Positions 32,665 to 40,027 of a stretch of 40,027 bases of DNA are shown here, one piece after another. Origin of the DNA: Pseudomonas putida (GTDB lineage: Bacteria > Pseudomonadota > Gammaproteobacteria > Pseudomonadales > Pseudomonadaceae). A program made the translations under genes and the position numbers. The stretch is taken from assembly GCF_030159595.1 (NCBI RefSeq), contig NZ_BSKJ01000017.1:1-40027 (forward strand). The letters run 5' to 3'. How positions within the stretch are numbered: the stretch's first letter is position 1; each line of letters opens with the position of its first letter. The notes below the pieces were generated by a model that worked only from the letters and a program-made list of their open reading frames with translations, was not told where the DNA came from and did no database searches.

Positions 32665-33153
32665 ATGAGAACCCAGCACCAGAGCAAGCGTGAACTGGAC
32701 AAGATCGACCGCAATATCCTGCGTATTCTGCAGAATGACGGGCGTATTTCCTTCACCGAACTGGGCGAGAAAGTTGGGCTTTCCACCACCCCTTGCACCG
32801 AGCGGGTTCGCCGCCTGGAGCGCGAGGGCATCATCATGGGCTACAACGCCCGCCTGAACCCGCAGCACCTCAAGGGCAGCCTGCTGGTGTTCGTGGAAAT
32901 CAGCCTGGACTACAAGTCGGGCGACACCTTCGAGGAGTTCCGCCGCGCGGTGCTGAAGCTGCCTCATGTGTTGGAGTGCCACCTGGTTTCGGGTGACTTC
33001 GACTACCTGGTAAAAGCGCGCATTTCGGAGATGGCGTCGTACCGCAAGCTGCTTGGCGACATCCTGCTGAAGCTGCCGCATGTGCGCGAATCGAAGAGCT
33101 ACATCGTGATGGAGGAGGTAAAGGAGAGCCTCTGCCTACCCATCCCGGATTGA
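32665..33153 (+). CDS. lrp: Lrp/AsnC family regulator, probable dadAX activator
   Basis: 162 aa, the usual length. N-terminal winged helix (LDKIDRNILRILQNDGRISFTELGEKVGLSTTPCTERVRRLE, about residues 10-51) and C-terminal RAM ligand domain (about 70-150, with VLECHLVSGDFDYLVKARI). The ATG at 32665 has GGAGGGG 8 nt upstream; the 16 in-frame codons before it run through the operator palindrome. It is divergent from dadA and most likely senses alanine. Its stop is 2 nt from the stop of the convergent Cys-cluster gene. Confidence 0.93.
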   Translation: MRTQHQSKRELDKIDRNILRILQNDGRISFTELGEKVGLSTTPCTERVRRLEREGIIMGYNARLNPQHLKGSLLVFVEISLDYKSGDTFEEFRRAVLKLPHVLECHLVSGDFDYLVKARISEMASYRKLLGDILLKLPHVRESKSYIVMEEVKESLCLPIPD

Positions 33154-33155
33154 GG

Positions 33156-33509
33156 CTAGACCAGTACCTGGCGGGTGGTGGCAATGAACTGGTGGACCAG
33201 TTGCTCGGCAGCGGGGTCGATCATCGGTTCAGGGCCACGGCCACGCGGGCAGGCCATGCGCGGGGTGGTGCCGAACAGGCGGCAGATCATGGGCCGCTCT
33301 TCGTACACCGTGCAGCCGTTGGGGCCAAGGTGCACGCAATCCAGGCGCTCCAGTGCGGCGTCCTGCTCGGCCTGGGACTTGCGCGGCAGGCGGGCCATTT
33401 CTTCCGCCGAGGTGGTGACCGGGCCACAGCAGTCGTGGCAGCCGGGTTCGCACTCGAACGAGGGGATGAGTTCGCGCAGGAAGTGGATCTTGTGGCGGTT
33501 GCAGGACAT
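33156..33509 (-). CDS. YkgJ-type cysteine-cluster protein
   Basis: 117 aa, zinc/iron-chelating domain family (YkgJ). Eight conserved Cys: C20, C24, C27 and C28 (CEPGCHDCC), C58, C66, C76 (PMICRLFG) and C87. The function of the family is not settled; some members are linked to metal binding or protein modification. No Shine-Dalgarno is visible before the ATG. It ends 2 nt from the lrp stop on the other strand. Confidence 0.85.
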   Translation of the reverse strand: MSCNRHKIHFLRELIPSFECEPGCHDCCGPVTTSAEEMARLPRKSQAEQDAALERLDCVHLGPNGCTVYEERPMICRLFGTTPRMACPRGRGPEPMIDPAAEQLVHQFIATTRQVLV

Positions 33510-33546
33510 GGCTGAGCACAGAGCAAAGAACTTGGCTGGATTATAG

Positions 33547-33562
33547 GCCCATTCGCGGGCGC
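33547..33562. repeat. REP fragment
   Basis: GGCCCATTCGCGGGCG, half of a class 1 REP, in the gap between the Cys-cluster gene and the oxidase gene. The rest of that gap shows no clear element. Confidence 0.45.
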
Positions 33563-33638
33563 AGCCCTCACCTTGTTGCCCACTACCCTACCCCGGCTTA
33601 TCCTCCTCCCCTAGCCCACCAGCCTCAGGACCAGCCCC

Positions 33639-34931
33639 ATGATCCACAGCGCGCAGCACGCCGCCTCCTACTACGCCGCCAGCAGCGCGCCACACCCCGA
33701 CCATTCCTTCCTGCAAGGCGAACACAGCGCCGACGTCTGCATCGTCGGTGGCGGCTACTCTGGCCTTAACACCGCCATCGAACTGGCCGAGCGCGGCTTC
33801 TCTGTCATCCTGCTGGAAGCGCGCAAACTCGGCTGGGGCGCCAGTGGGCGCAATGGCGGGCAGTTGATTCGCGGCGTCGGCCACGGGCTGGAGCAGTTCC
33901 TGCCGGTAATCGGTGAAGACGGCGTGCGCAGCATGAAGCTGATGGGCCTGGAAGCCGTACAGATCGTGCGCGAGCGGGTAGAAAAGCATGCCATCGCCTG
34001 CGACCTGACCTGGGGCTACTGCGACCTGGCCAACAAGCCCGCCGAGCTGCTGGGCTTTGCCGAAGACGCCGAAGAACTGCGCAGCCTGGGCTATGCGCAT
34101 GAACTGCGCTTGGTCGGCAAGGAAGATATCCACAGCGTGGTCGGCGCCGACTGCTATGTCGGCGGGCTGGTCGACATGGGTTCCGGCCATCTGCACCCGC
34201 TGAACCTGGCCCTGGGCGAAGCGGGCGTGGCCAGCCGCCTGGGCGTGAAGCTGTTCGAACAGTCCGAGGTTACCCGCATCGACTACGGGCCTGAAGTGCA
34301 GGTGCACACGGCCCAAGGGCGAGTGCGCGCCAAGACCTTGGTGCTGTGCTGCAACGCCTACCACAACAACCTCAACCGTGAACTGGGCAGCAAGGTATTA
34401 CCCGCAGGCAGCTACATCATCGCCACCGAGCCACTGGGCGAAGAACGCGCCCGTGCGCTGCTGCCGCAGAACATGGCGGTGTGTGACCAGCGCGTGGCGC
34501 TGGACTACTACCGCCTGTCCGCCGACAACCGCTTGCTGTTCGGTGGTGCCTGTCACTATTCGGGCCGCGACCCGAAGGATATCGCCGCCTACATGCGGCC
34601 GAAGATGCTCAAGGTATTCCCGCAACTGGCCGATGTGCACATCGACTACCAGTGGGGCGGCATGATCGGCATCGGCGCCAACCGCCTGCCGCAGGTTGGC
34701 CGCCTGGCCAGCCAGCCGAACGTGTATTACGCCCAGGCCTATTCAGGCCATGGGCTCAACGCCACACACCTGGCCGCGCGTCTGCTGGGCGAGGCCATCA
34801 GCGGCCAGGAGAGCGGGCGTTTCGACCTGTTCGCCAAAGTGCCACACATCACCTTCCCTGGCGGCAAGCACCTGCGCTCGCCGCTGCTGGCATTGGGGAT
34901 GCTGTGGCATCGGCTCAAAGAGCTGATCTAA
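33639..34931 (+). CDS. puuB: PuuB-like FAD-dependent oxidase
   Basis: DAO-family flavoenzyme, 430 aa, resembling gamma-glutamylputrescine oxidase (PuuB/OrdL), which makes gamma-glutamyl-aminobutyraldehyde. FAD motif DVCIVGGGYSGLNTAIELAE (32-51), GWGASGRNGGQ and the C-terminal YAQAYSGHGLNATHLAARLLGE. It is of the same family as AmaA at 13905. Downstream in the window is the end of an aldehyde dehydrogenase that could take the next step, but no gamma-glutamylputrescine synthetase is present here. AGGA lies about 9 nt before the ATG. Confidence 0.82.
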   Translation: MIHSAQHAASYYAASSAPHPDHSFLQGEHSADVCIVGGGYSGLNTAIELAERGFSVILLEARKLGWGASGRNGGQLIRGVGHGLEQFLPVIGEDGVRSMKLMGLEAVQIVRERVEKHAIACDLTWGYCDLANKPAELLGFAEDAEELRSLGYAHELRLVGKEDIHSVVGADCYVGGLVDMGSGHLHPLNLALGEAGVASRLGVKLFEQSEVTRIDYGPEVQVHTAQGRVRAKTLVLCCNAYHNNLNRELGSKVLPAGSYIIATEPLGEERARALLPQNMAVCDQRVALDYYRLSADNRLLFGGACHYSGRDPKDIAAYMRPKMLKVFPQLADVHIDYQWGGMIGIGANRLPQVGRLASQPNVYYAQAYSGHGLNATHLAARLLGEAISGQESGRFDLFAKVPHITFPGGKHLRSPLLALGMLWHRLKELI

Positions 34932-34962
34932 AAGCCCGCACCGCCCTCTTTGAGGGACCGTA

Positions 34963-35193
34963 TCAGTCTTTCCAGAAGGGCTTGCGCCCTTCTGTCCGGG
35001 CCTGCTCCCAGCTCAGCCCGACATCGCGCAGTTCGTCATCCGTCAACTGCAACAGCGCTCTGCGGGTATGCCAGCGATGCAGCATCAGCCCCCAACGCCC
35101 CAGGCCCTCCGGCGCGTTGAATACCTTGGCCTGCTGCCCGGCTTCCAGTTCCCTGGCCAACAGTTGCAAGCGCACATCGCTCATGCCACCCAT
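34963..35193 (-). CDS. DUF1127 small protein
   Basis: 76 aa. The C-terminal half RRALLQLTDDELRDVGLSWEQARTEGRKPFW is the DUF1127 (YjiS-like) domain. Short proteins of this family have been tied to RNA metabolism and nutrient stress in other bacteria. I chose ATG 35193 because GGGAG lies 9 nt upstream; ATG 35184 is an alternative. Its 3' end codes for a perfect 9-bp hairpin, CAGAAGGGC-TTGC-GCCCTTCTG (34973-34994). It is divergent from a MocR gene. Confidence 0.8.
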   Translation of the reverse strand: MGGMSDVRLQLLARELEAGQQAKVFNAPEGLGRWGLMLHRWHTRRALLQLTDDELRDVGLSWEQARTEGRKPFWKD

Positions 35194-35252
35194 CGCTGCA
35201 TTCTCCCGTTCGATTGATACCGTGGGGAAAGCATGCACGCCGGCAGCACCGG

Positions 35253-35336
35253 CAATACAGATCCAATACAGCCTTATTATTCCCATACAGAATTGGCTGA
35301 AGATCGACTGAATGCTGTATTTTCAACCCAACTGTA
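35253..35336. promoter_or_regulatory. ATACAG hexamer array between DUF1127 and MocR genes
   Basis: CAATACAG occurs twice with an 11-bp period (35253-35260, 35264-35271), then ATACAG (35285-35290), then inverted CTGTAT (35315-35320) and CTGTAC (35332-35337). MocR/GabR regulators bind repeated hexamers upstream of their own genes, so this is the probable target of the downstream regulator. Confidence 0.6.
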
Positions 35337-35371
35337 CCGGTCGCTATGCCAATGCAGCGCAGGAGTATGCC

Positions 35372-36802
35372 GTGACCCTCTACCTGAACCTCGCCGAACT
35401 GCTCGGCGCCCGCATCGAGCAGGGCCTGTACCGCCCCGGCCAGCGCCTGCCATCCGTACGTGCCCTGAGCGTGGAGCACGGGGTCAGCCTGAGCACCGTG
35501 CAGCAGGCCTACCGCATGCTCGAAGACAGCGGCATGGTCTCGCCACGGCCCAAGTCCGGCTACTTCGTCAGTGACCACCGCCTGCTGCCGGCCCTGCCCG
35601 CCATCAGCCGCCCGGCCCAACGCCCGGTGGATATCTCGCAGTGGGAGCAGGTGCTGGAGCTGGTGCGCAGCACCCCGCGCAAGGATGTGGTCCAGCTCGG
35701 TCGCGGCATGCCCGACATCGACAGCCCTACCCTCAAACCGCTGCTGCGCAGCCTCGCGCAGTTGAGCCGGCGCCAGGACATGCCTGGCCTGTACTACGAC
35801 AACATCCATGGCAACCTGGCCCTGCGCGAGCAGGTAGCCCGGCTGATGCTCGACTCCGGTTGCCGCCTGGGCCCGGCCGACCTGGTGATTACCACCGGCT
35901 GCCACGAGGCCTTGTCGTGCAGCATCCGCGCCGTGTGCGAGCCTGGCGACATCGTTGCTGTCGACTCCCCCAGCTTCCACGGTGCCATGCAGACGCTCAA
36001 GGGCCTGGGCATGAAAGCGCTGGAAATCCCCACCGACCCAGTCACCGGCATCAGCCTGGAGGCGCTGGAGCTGGCCCTGGAGCAGTGGCCGATCAAGCTC
36101 ATCCAGATCACCCCAAGCTGCAACAACCCGTTGGGCTACATCATGCCCGAGGCACGCAAAAAGGCTTTGCTGAGCCTGGCCCAGCGCTACGACGTAGCGA
36201 TTCTGGAAGACGATGTGTACGGCGACCTCGCCTACACCTACCCACGCCCGCGTACCCTGAAGTCGTTCGACGACGACGGCCGCGTGCTGCTGTGCAGTTC
36301 GTTCTCCAAGACCCTCGCCCCCGGCCTGCGGGTGGGGTGGGTAGCCCCCGGCCGCTACCTGGAAAGGGTGCTGCACATGAAGTACATCAGCACCGGCAGC
36401 ACCGCCTGCCAGCCCCAGCTGGCCATTGCCGACTTCATCGCCGGCGGGCACTACCAGCCCCATGTGCGGCGCATGCGCAGCCAGTATCAGCGTGGTCGCG
36501 ACCTGATGAGCGACTGGGTTACCCGCTACTTCCCGGCGGGTACCCGCGTCAGCCGGCCACAGGGTGGCTTCATGCTCTGGGTAGAATTGCCCGAACATTT
36601 CGATACGCTTCGCCTGAACCGGGCTTTACTGGAGCAGGGCGTGCAGGTTGCCGTGGGCAGCATCTTCTCGGCCTCGGGCAAGTTCCGCCACTGCCTGCGC
36701 ATGAACTTCGCCGCGCGGCCGACGCCGCAGATAGAGGCCGCCGTGCGCAAGGTAGGTGAAACCGCCCTTCGTCTACTGGATGAAGAAAGCGCCGACGCGT
36801 AA
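35372..36802 (+). CDS. MocR/GntR-type PLP-dependent transcriptional regulator
   Basis: 476 aa. N-terminal GntR winged helix (residues 1-70, LGARIEQGLYRPGQRLPSVRALSVEHGVSLSTVQQAYRMLE) joined to a class I aminotransferase fold. The PLP lysine is Lys313 in SSFSKTLAPGLRVGW, and other cofactor residues appear in SCNNPLGY and ILEDDVYGD. Such proteins sense PLP-amine adducts and regulate amino acid or amine genes. The start is GTG 35372 (MTLYLNLAELL) with AGGAG 6 nt upstream. An ATG at 35312 in the same frame lacks a ribosome site and lies among the ATACAG repeats. Confidence 0.88.
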   Translation: MTLYLNLAELLGARIEQGLYRPGQRLPSVRALSVEHGVSLSTVQQAYRMLEDSGMVSPRPKSGYFVSDHRLLPALPAISRPAQRPVDISQWEQVLELVRSTPRKDVVQLGRGMPDIDSPTLKPLLRSLAQLSRRQDMPGLYYDNIHGNLALREQVARLMLDSGCRLGPADLVITTGCHEALSCSIRAVCEPGDIVAVDSPSFHGAMQTLKGLGMKALEIPTDPVTGISLEALELALEQWPIKLIQITPSCNNPLGYIMPEARKKALLSLAQRYDVAILEDDVYGDLAYTYPRPRTLKSFDDDGRVLLCSSFSKTLAPGLRVGWVAPGRYLERVLHMKYISTGSTACQPQLAIADFIAGGHYQPHVRRMRSQYQRGRDLMSDWVTRYFPAGTRVSRPQGGFMLWVELPEHFDTLRLNRALLEQGVQVAVGSIFSASGKFRHCLRMNFAARPTPQIEAAVRKVGETALRLLDEESADA

Positions 36803-36862
36803 CTTTGCGCCGCCCGCCACGGTCCAACCCCTTAAGCCTTTGCTGCACAGGACGATCCACCC

Positions 36863-38416
36863 TTGAGACTCCAGCGAGCCCTGCCTTTGCTGCTGGTGCT
36901 GCTCGGCCTTGCCGGCTGCGCCAGCATCGACATGCCTCGTGAAACCAGTCAGGCGTTACCCGCCAACGACTCGGCCTTCGGCCGCTCGGTACTGCGCCAG
37001 GCCGCGCCCTACGGTGGTCGCTCGGGCTTTCGCCTGCTGCCCAACAGCAACGAGGCGTTTCGCGCCCGCGCCGAGTTGATCCGCAACGCCCAGGCAAGCA
37101 TCGACCTGCAGTACTACATCGTCCACGACGGCCTTAGCACCCGCGCCCTGGTGCATGAACTGCTACGCGCCGCCGACCGTGGCGTGCGTGTGCGCATCCT
37201 GCTCGACGACACCACCAGCGATGGCCTGGACACCATCATGGGTACCTTGGATGCCCATCCGAACATCCAGATTCGCGTGTTCAACCCGCTGCACCTGGGT
37301 CGCAGCACAGGCGTGACGCGCGCCGTTGGACGGCTGTTCAACCTGTCGCGCCAGCACCGACGCATGCACAACAAGCTGTTCCTGGTGGACAACAGCATGG
37401 CCATCGTGGGCGGGCGCAACCTGGGTGACGAGTATTTCGATGCCGAGCCCAACCTCAACTTCACCGACATCGACCTGCTGGGCGTGGGACCGGTGGCCGA
37501 GCAGTTGGGGCACAGCTTCGACCAATACTGGAACAGTGCCCTCAGCCGGCCGATTACAGATTTTCTCTGGCGCGTCCCGGGTGCCGACGACCTGCGTGCC
37601 AGCCGCCATCGCCTGGAGGTGTCGCTGGCCGAAGCCAGAACCCGGCGCAAGGCCCTGTACGACCGCCTGATGGCCTACCAATCGCAGCCGCGTCTGGATG
37701 TATGGCGCAACGAGCTGATCTGGGCCCACGCCCAGGCGCTGTGGGATGCGCCGAGCAAGGTACTGGCCGATGATGAGCCAGACCCACAACTGCTGCTGAG
37801 CCAGCAACTGGCGCCGGACCTGGCCAACGTGCACCGCGAACTGATCCTGATGTCGGCCTACTTCGTGCCGGGCGAACCGGGCCTGCTTTACCTCACCGGC
37901 CGCGCCGATGCCGGTACATCGGTGAAGCTGCTGACCAACTCGCTGGAAGCCACCGACGTGCCGGCGGTGCATGGCGGCTATGCGCCCTATCGACGGGCCT
38001 TGCTTGAGCATGGCGTGCAGCTGTTCGAGTTGCGCCGCCAGCCGGGCGCGCCCGTGCACACACGCCTCAGCCTGCACGGCAGCAGCTCGGATTCGAGCCT
38101 GCACACCAAGGCGATCGTGTTCGACCGGCGCAAGACCTTCATCGGCTCGTTCAACTTCGACCCGCGTTCAGTGCTGTGGAACACCGAGGTCGGGGTGCTG
38201 GTGGACAGCCCGGAGCTGGCCGAATACACCCGCGAGCTGGCCCAGCAGGGTATGGCGCCTGCGTTGAGCTACCAGGTGAAGCTGGTGGATGACAAGCTGG
38301 TGTGGGCGACCGAGGACAATGGCCAGCGGCACATGCTGACGTCAGAGCCAGGCGGGATGTGGCGGCGGTTCAATGCCTGGATCAGCAAGGCAGTTGGCCT
38401 GGAGAAGATGTTGTAG
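36863..38416 (+). CDS. Phospholipase D-family lipoprotein, ClsC-like
   Basis: 517 aa with two PLD motifs: HNKLFLVDN from residue 169 and HTKAIVFDRRKTFIGSFN from residue 414. A lipoprotein signal precedes Cys19 (LLGLAGC), so the protein should be membrane-anchored on the periplasmic side. The domain order and the FRLLPNSNEAFRARAELIRNAQ start resemble E. coli ClsC (YmdC), a cardiolipin synthase that joins phosphatidylglycerol and phosphatidylethanolamine. The start is TTG 36863 with a modest AGGA about 11 nt upstream. No ymdB-like partner is adjacent. Confidence 0.87.
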   Translation: MRLQRALPLLLVLLGLAGCASIDMPRETSQALPANDSAFGRSVLRQAAPYGGRSGFRLLPNSNEAFRARAELIRNAQASIDLQYYIVHDGLSTRALVHELLRAADRGVRVRILLDDTTSDGLDTIMGTLDAHPNIQIRVFNPLHLGRSTGVTRAVGRLFNLSRQHRRMHNKLFLVDNSMAIVGGRNLGDEYFDAEPNLNFTDIDLLGVGPVAEQLGHSFDQYWNSALSRPITDFLWRVPGADDLRASRHRLEVSLAEARTRRKALYDRLMAYQSQPRLDVWRNELIWAHAQALWDAPSKVLADDEPDPQLLLSQQLAPDLANVHRELILMSAYFVPGEPGLLYLTGRADAGTSVKLLTNSLEATDVPAVHGGYAPYRRALLEHGVQLFELRRQPGAPVHTRLSLHGSSSDSSLHTKAIVFDRRKTFIGSFNFDPRSVLWNTEVGVLVDSPELAEYTRELAQQGMAPALSYQVKLVDDKLVWATEDNGQRHMLTSEPGGMWRRFNAWISKAVGLEKML

Positions 38417-38428
38417 CAACGATCTTTG

Positions 38429-38532
38429 GGGGCTGCTTTGCAGCCCATCGCGACACAAGGCCGCTCCTACAAGGGACCGCGTATCCCCTGTAGGAGCGGC
38501 CTTGTGTCGCGATGGGCCGCAGAGCGGCCCCA
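38429..38532. repeat. Inverted pair of class 2 REP elements
   Basis: Perfect 26-bp arms (38446-38471 and 38489-38514) around a 17-nt loop, flanked by GGGGCTGC...GCAGCCC and GGGCCGC...GCGGCCC. It lies between the convergent PLD and MFS genes. Confidence 0.88.
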
Positions 38533-38539
38533 AATTCCA

Positions 38540-39679
38540 TCAGGCAGACACTGCCTCGAAAGCCCCACGCCGCTGGGTCAACACAACCAGCCCGGCAGCC
38601 CCGGCAGCCATCAGGAACAGCAATGCATGTCCGCTGACCCACTGGCTGCCCGCCCCCGCCAGCAACGGCCCAAGCAGGCAGCCAATACCCCAGAGCTGCG
38701 CCACATGGGCATTGGCCCTTACCAGCTCATCATCGCGATAGCGCTCACCGATCAGCACCAGCGACAGAGTGAACAAGCCACCAGCACTGGCCCCGAACAA
38801 CACCCACAGCGGCCACACAACCGGGGTATGCAGCAGCAGCGGAATCGCCAGGCTGGACACCAGCAGCGTCACCGCACAACCCGTGAACAACGTACGTCGC
38901 GACATATGGTCGGCCAGCGCGCCAATAGGCAGCTGCAGCACAGCATCGCCAACCACCACGGTGCTGACCATGAACAGGGCAATTTCGGTGGTGAAGCCCT
39001 GCTGCAGGCAATACACCGGCAGCAAGGTGAGAATCATCGCCTCGAACGAAGCGAACAGGGCGATGGCCCAGGCGATCACCGGCAAACGCCGGCAGAAGGC
39101 AAACAGGTCGCCGAAGGTAACGTTGCAGGCTTCCGTGCTCGGTGCACCGCCACGCCCCAAGAGGATCAGCGGCGCGACCAGCAACAAGCCGGTCGCGGCC
39201 CAGAAGCCGAAGTCGTCATCAGAGCCGAGGAAACCCAGCACCAGCGGCCCTGCCAGCTGGCTCAAGGCGTAACTGCTGCCGTACAGGGCCACCAGCCGGC
39301 CACGCCACTGCTCGACTACCAGCTGGTTGATCCAGCTTTCGCCGAGGATGAACACCACGGTGAGGGACATGCCGATCATCAGGCGCAGCAGCAGCCACAG
39401 CGCGTAGCTGGGCAGCAGCGCGACCAACCCGATCGACAGCGCCCCGCCCCACAGGCACAGGCGCATGGCCGAGGGCACGCCGACCCAACCGGCCAGGCGG
39501 CTGGCCAGGCTGGCGCCTGCCAGCACACCCAGCGCCGGCATCGCGGCCATTACGCCAATGGCAAAGCTGCCGTAGCCCCAGGCCTCCAGGCGCAAGGACA
39601 CCAGCGGCATGCTTACGCCAAGGGCCAGCCCGACACTGAGCACCGATGCCAGCACGGCGAAGTAGGTACCCCAACGCAT
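38540..39679 (-). CDS. MFS transporter, YcaD-like
   Basis: Inner-membrane major facilitator, 379 aa, with about twelve hydrophobic helices. MRWGTYFAVLASVLSVGLALGVSMPLVSLRLEAWG at the start, FILGESWINQLVVEQWRGRLVALYGSSYALSQ after helix 4 and the RRTLFTG loop resemble the YcaD group of small MFS proteins. The start ATG 39679 has GGGAGG 5 nt upstream; the 39 in-frame codons before it run back into a REP. Substrate unknown. Confidence 0.87.
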   Translation of the reverse strand: MRWGTYFAVLASVLSVGLALGVSMPLVSLRLEAWGYGSFAIGVMAAMPALGVLAGASLASRLAGWVGVPSAMRLCLWGGALSIGLVALLPSYALWLLLRLMIGMSLTVVFILGESWINQLVVEQWRGRLVALYGSSYALSQLAGPLVLGFLGSDDDFGFWAATGLLLVAPLILLGRGGAPSTEACNVTFGDLFAFCRRLPVIAWAIALFASFEAMILTLLPVYCLQQGFTTEIALFMVSTVVVGDAVLQLPIGALADHMSRRTLFTGCAVTLLVSSLAIPLLLHTPVVWPLWVLFGASAGGLFTLSLVLIGERYRDDELVRANAHVAQLWGIGCLLGPLLAGAGSQWVSGHALLFLMAAGAAGLVVLTQRRGAFEAVSA

Positions 39680-39754
39680 TGCAGCCTCCCAGGCAAAATT
39701 CTCGATCGTCAAAAACGACGAAGCCGGGGCAGCATGAGCCGACCCGGCTATTGT

Positions 39755-39876
39755 TGGGGCTGCTGTGCAGCCCATCGCCGGCAAGCCAGCTCCCACAGGT
39801 ACAACACAGGCCTCAAGGGCTGCGAGTAATTTGTGGGAGCCTGGCTTGCCGGCGATTGGGCCGCATAGCGGCCCCG
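39755..39876. repeat. Inverted pair of REP elements, mixed class
   Basis: Units at 39755-39799 and 39831-39876. They combine the class 2 outer part (GGGGCTGCTGTGCAGCCCATCG) with the class 1-like GCTCCCACAGG inner part, around CCGGCAAGCC. They lie between the aldehyde dehydrogenase stop and the MFS gene. Confidence 0.8.
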
Positions 39877-39880
39877 GCGA

Positions 39881-40027
39881 TTACAGCTTGATCCAGGTCG
39901 CCTTCAGCTCGGTGTACTTCTCCAGTGCATGCAACGACTTGTCACGGCCATTGCCCGACTGCTTGAAGCCACCGAACGGCGCGGTCATGTCGCCACCGTC
40001 GTACTGGTTGACCCAGACGCTGCCAGC
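39881..40027 (-). CDS. Aldehyde dehydrogenase, C-terminal end only
   Basis: The last 48 codons of a gene running in from beyond the right edge: AGSVWVNQYDGGDMTAPFGG, then KQSGNGRDKSLHALEKYTELK and TWIKL before TAA. This is the C-terminus of an NAD(P)+-dependent aldehyde dehydrogenase of the PuuC/KauB (gamma-glutamyl-aminobutyraldehyde or broad-range) type. The catalytic part is outside the window. In KT2440, as I recall, kauB occupies this place and serves putrescine breakdown. Confidence 0.85.
   Translation of the reverse strand, partial: AGSVWVNQYDGGDMTAPFGGFKQSGNGRDKSLHALEKYTELKATWIKL

Noticed and set aside
4550..39876. REP pairs as possible CRISPR repeats or insertion-sequence ends
   Set aside because: The units are inverted pairs scattered between genes, not regular direct repeats with spacers. 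No transposase (including RAYT) or cas gene is in the window.

Overview
This window is ordinary-looking chromosomal DNA of a fluorescent pseudomonad, almost certainly of the Pseudomonas putida group. The signs are high G+C, dense gene packing, many REP palindromes of the P. putida type, and a gene order that I recall from the P. putida KT2440 lysine/alanine region (amaA, amaB, hglS, rep, xpt, dadX, dadA, lrp, puuB, kauB). That placement is from memory and not from a search. I saw no insertion sequence, phage gene, tRNA, rRNA or CRISPR array.

Layout. 1-2.6 kb: a Kef-type K+/H+ antiporter, then a convergent HigB-HigA toxin-antitoxin pair. 2.8-12.2 kb: a left YcaC-like hydrolase gene divergent from a LysR regulator; an OprD-type porin with an MFS exporter; and a leftward putative operon of a second YcaC-like gene, a membrane-anchored ABM-domain protein, an alpha/beta hydrolase and a YtcJ-like amidohydrolase. 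The two YcaC-like genes are near-identical and share a collinear upstream control region, which suggests one LysR regulon. 12.3-13.7 kb: an MscS channel fused to a cyclic-nucleotide-binding domain.

13.9-19.5 kb: D-lysine/pipecolate catabolism. amaB and amaA run leftward, a LysR gene is divergent, and hglS follows it. AmaA oxidises pipecolate, AmaB makes 2-aminoadipate, and HglS turns 2-oxoadipate into D-2-hydroxyglutarate. 19.5-23.7 kb: a LysR/MATE divergent pair and a pseudo-receiver-GGDEF-EAL protein with a Fur-box-like palindrome upstream. 24.0-26.7 kb: rep helicase and xpt. 26.8-32.5 kb, all leftward: dadA, dadX, an XRE-cupin regulator, a cytochrome c5-like protein and an acetyl-CoA hydrolase/transferase. 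lrp is divergent from dadA. 33.2-40.0 kb: a YkgJ-type Cys-cluster protein, a PuuB-like oxidase, a DUF1127 protein divergent from a MocR regulator, a ClsC-like phospholipase D lipoprotein, an MFS transporter and the C-terminus of an aldehyde dehydrogenase.

Most genes belong to well-known families. The parts that look least described are the YcaC/ABM/hydrolase/amidohydrolase operon with its duplicated control region, the amidohydrolase with two plausible starts (Tat-exported or cytosolic), the nearly leaderless higB promoter with its embedded palindrome, the possibly iron-linked c-di-GMP enzyme, and an array of ATACAG hexamers between the DUF1127 and MocR genes. REP palindromes sit at the 3' ends of many genes and, unusually, inside amaB-amaA and dadA-dadX.
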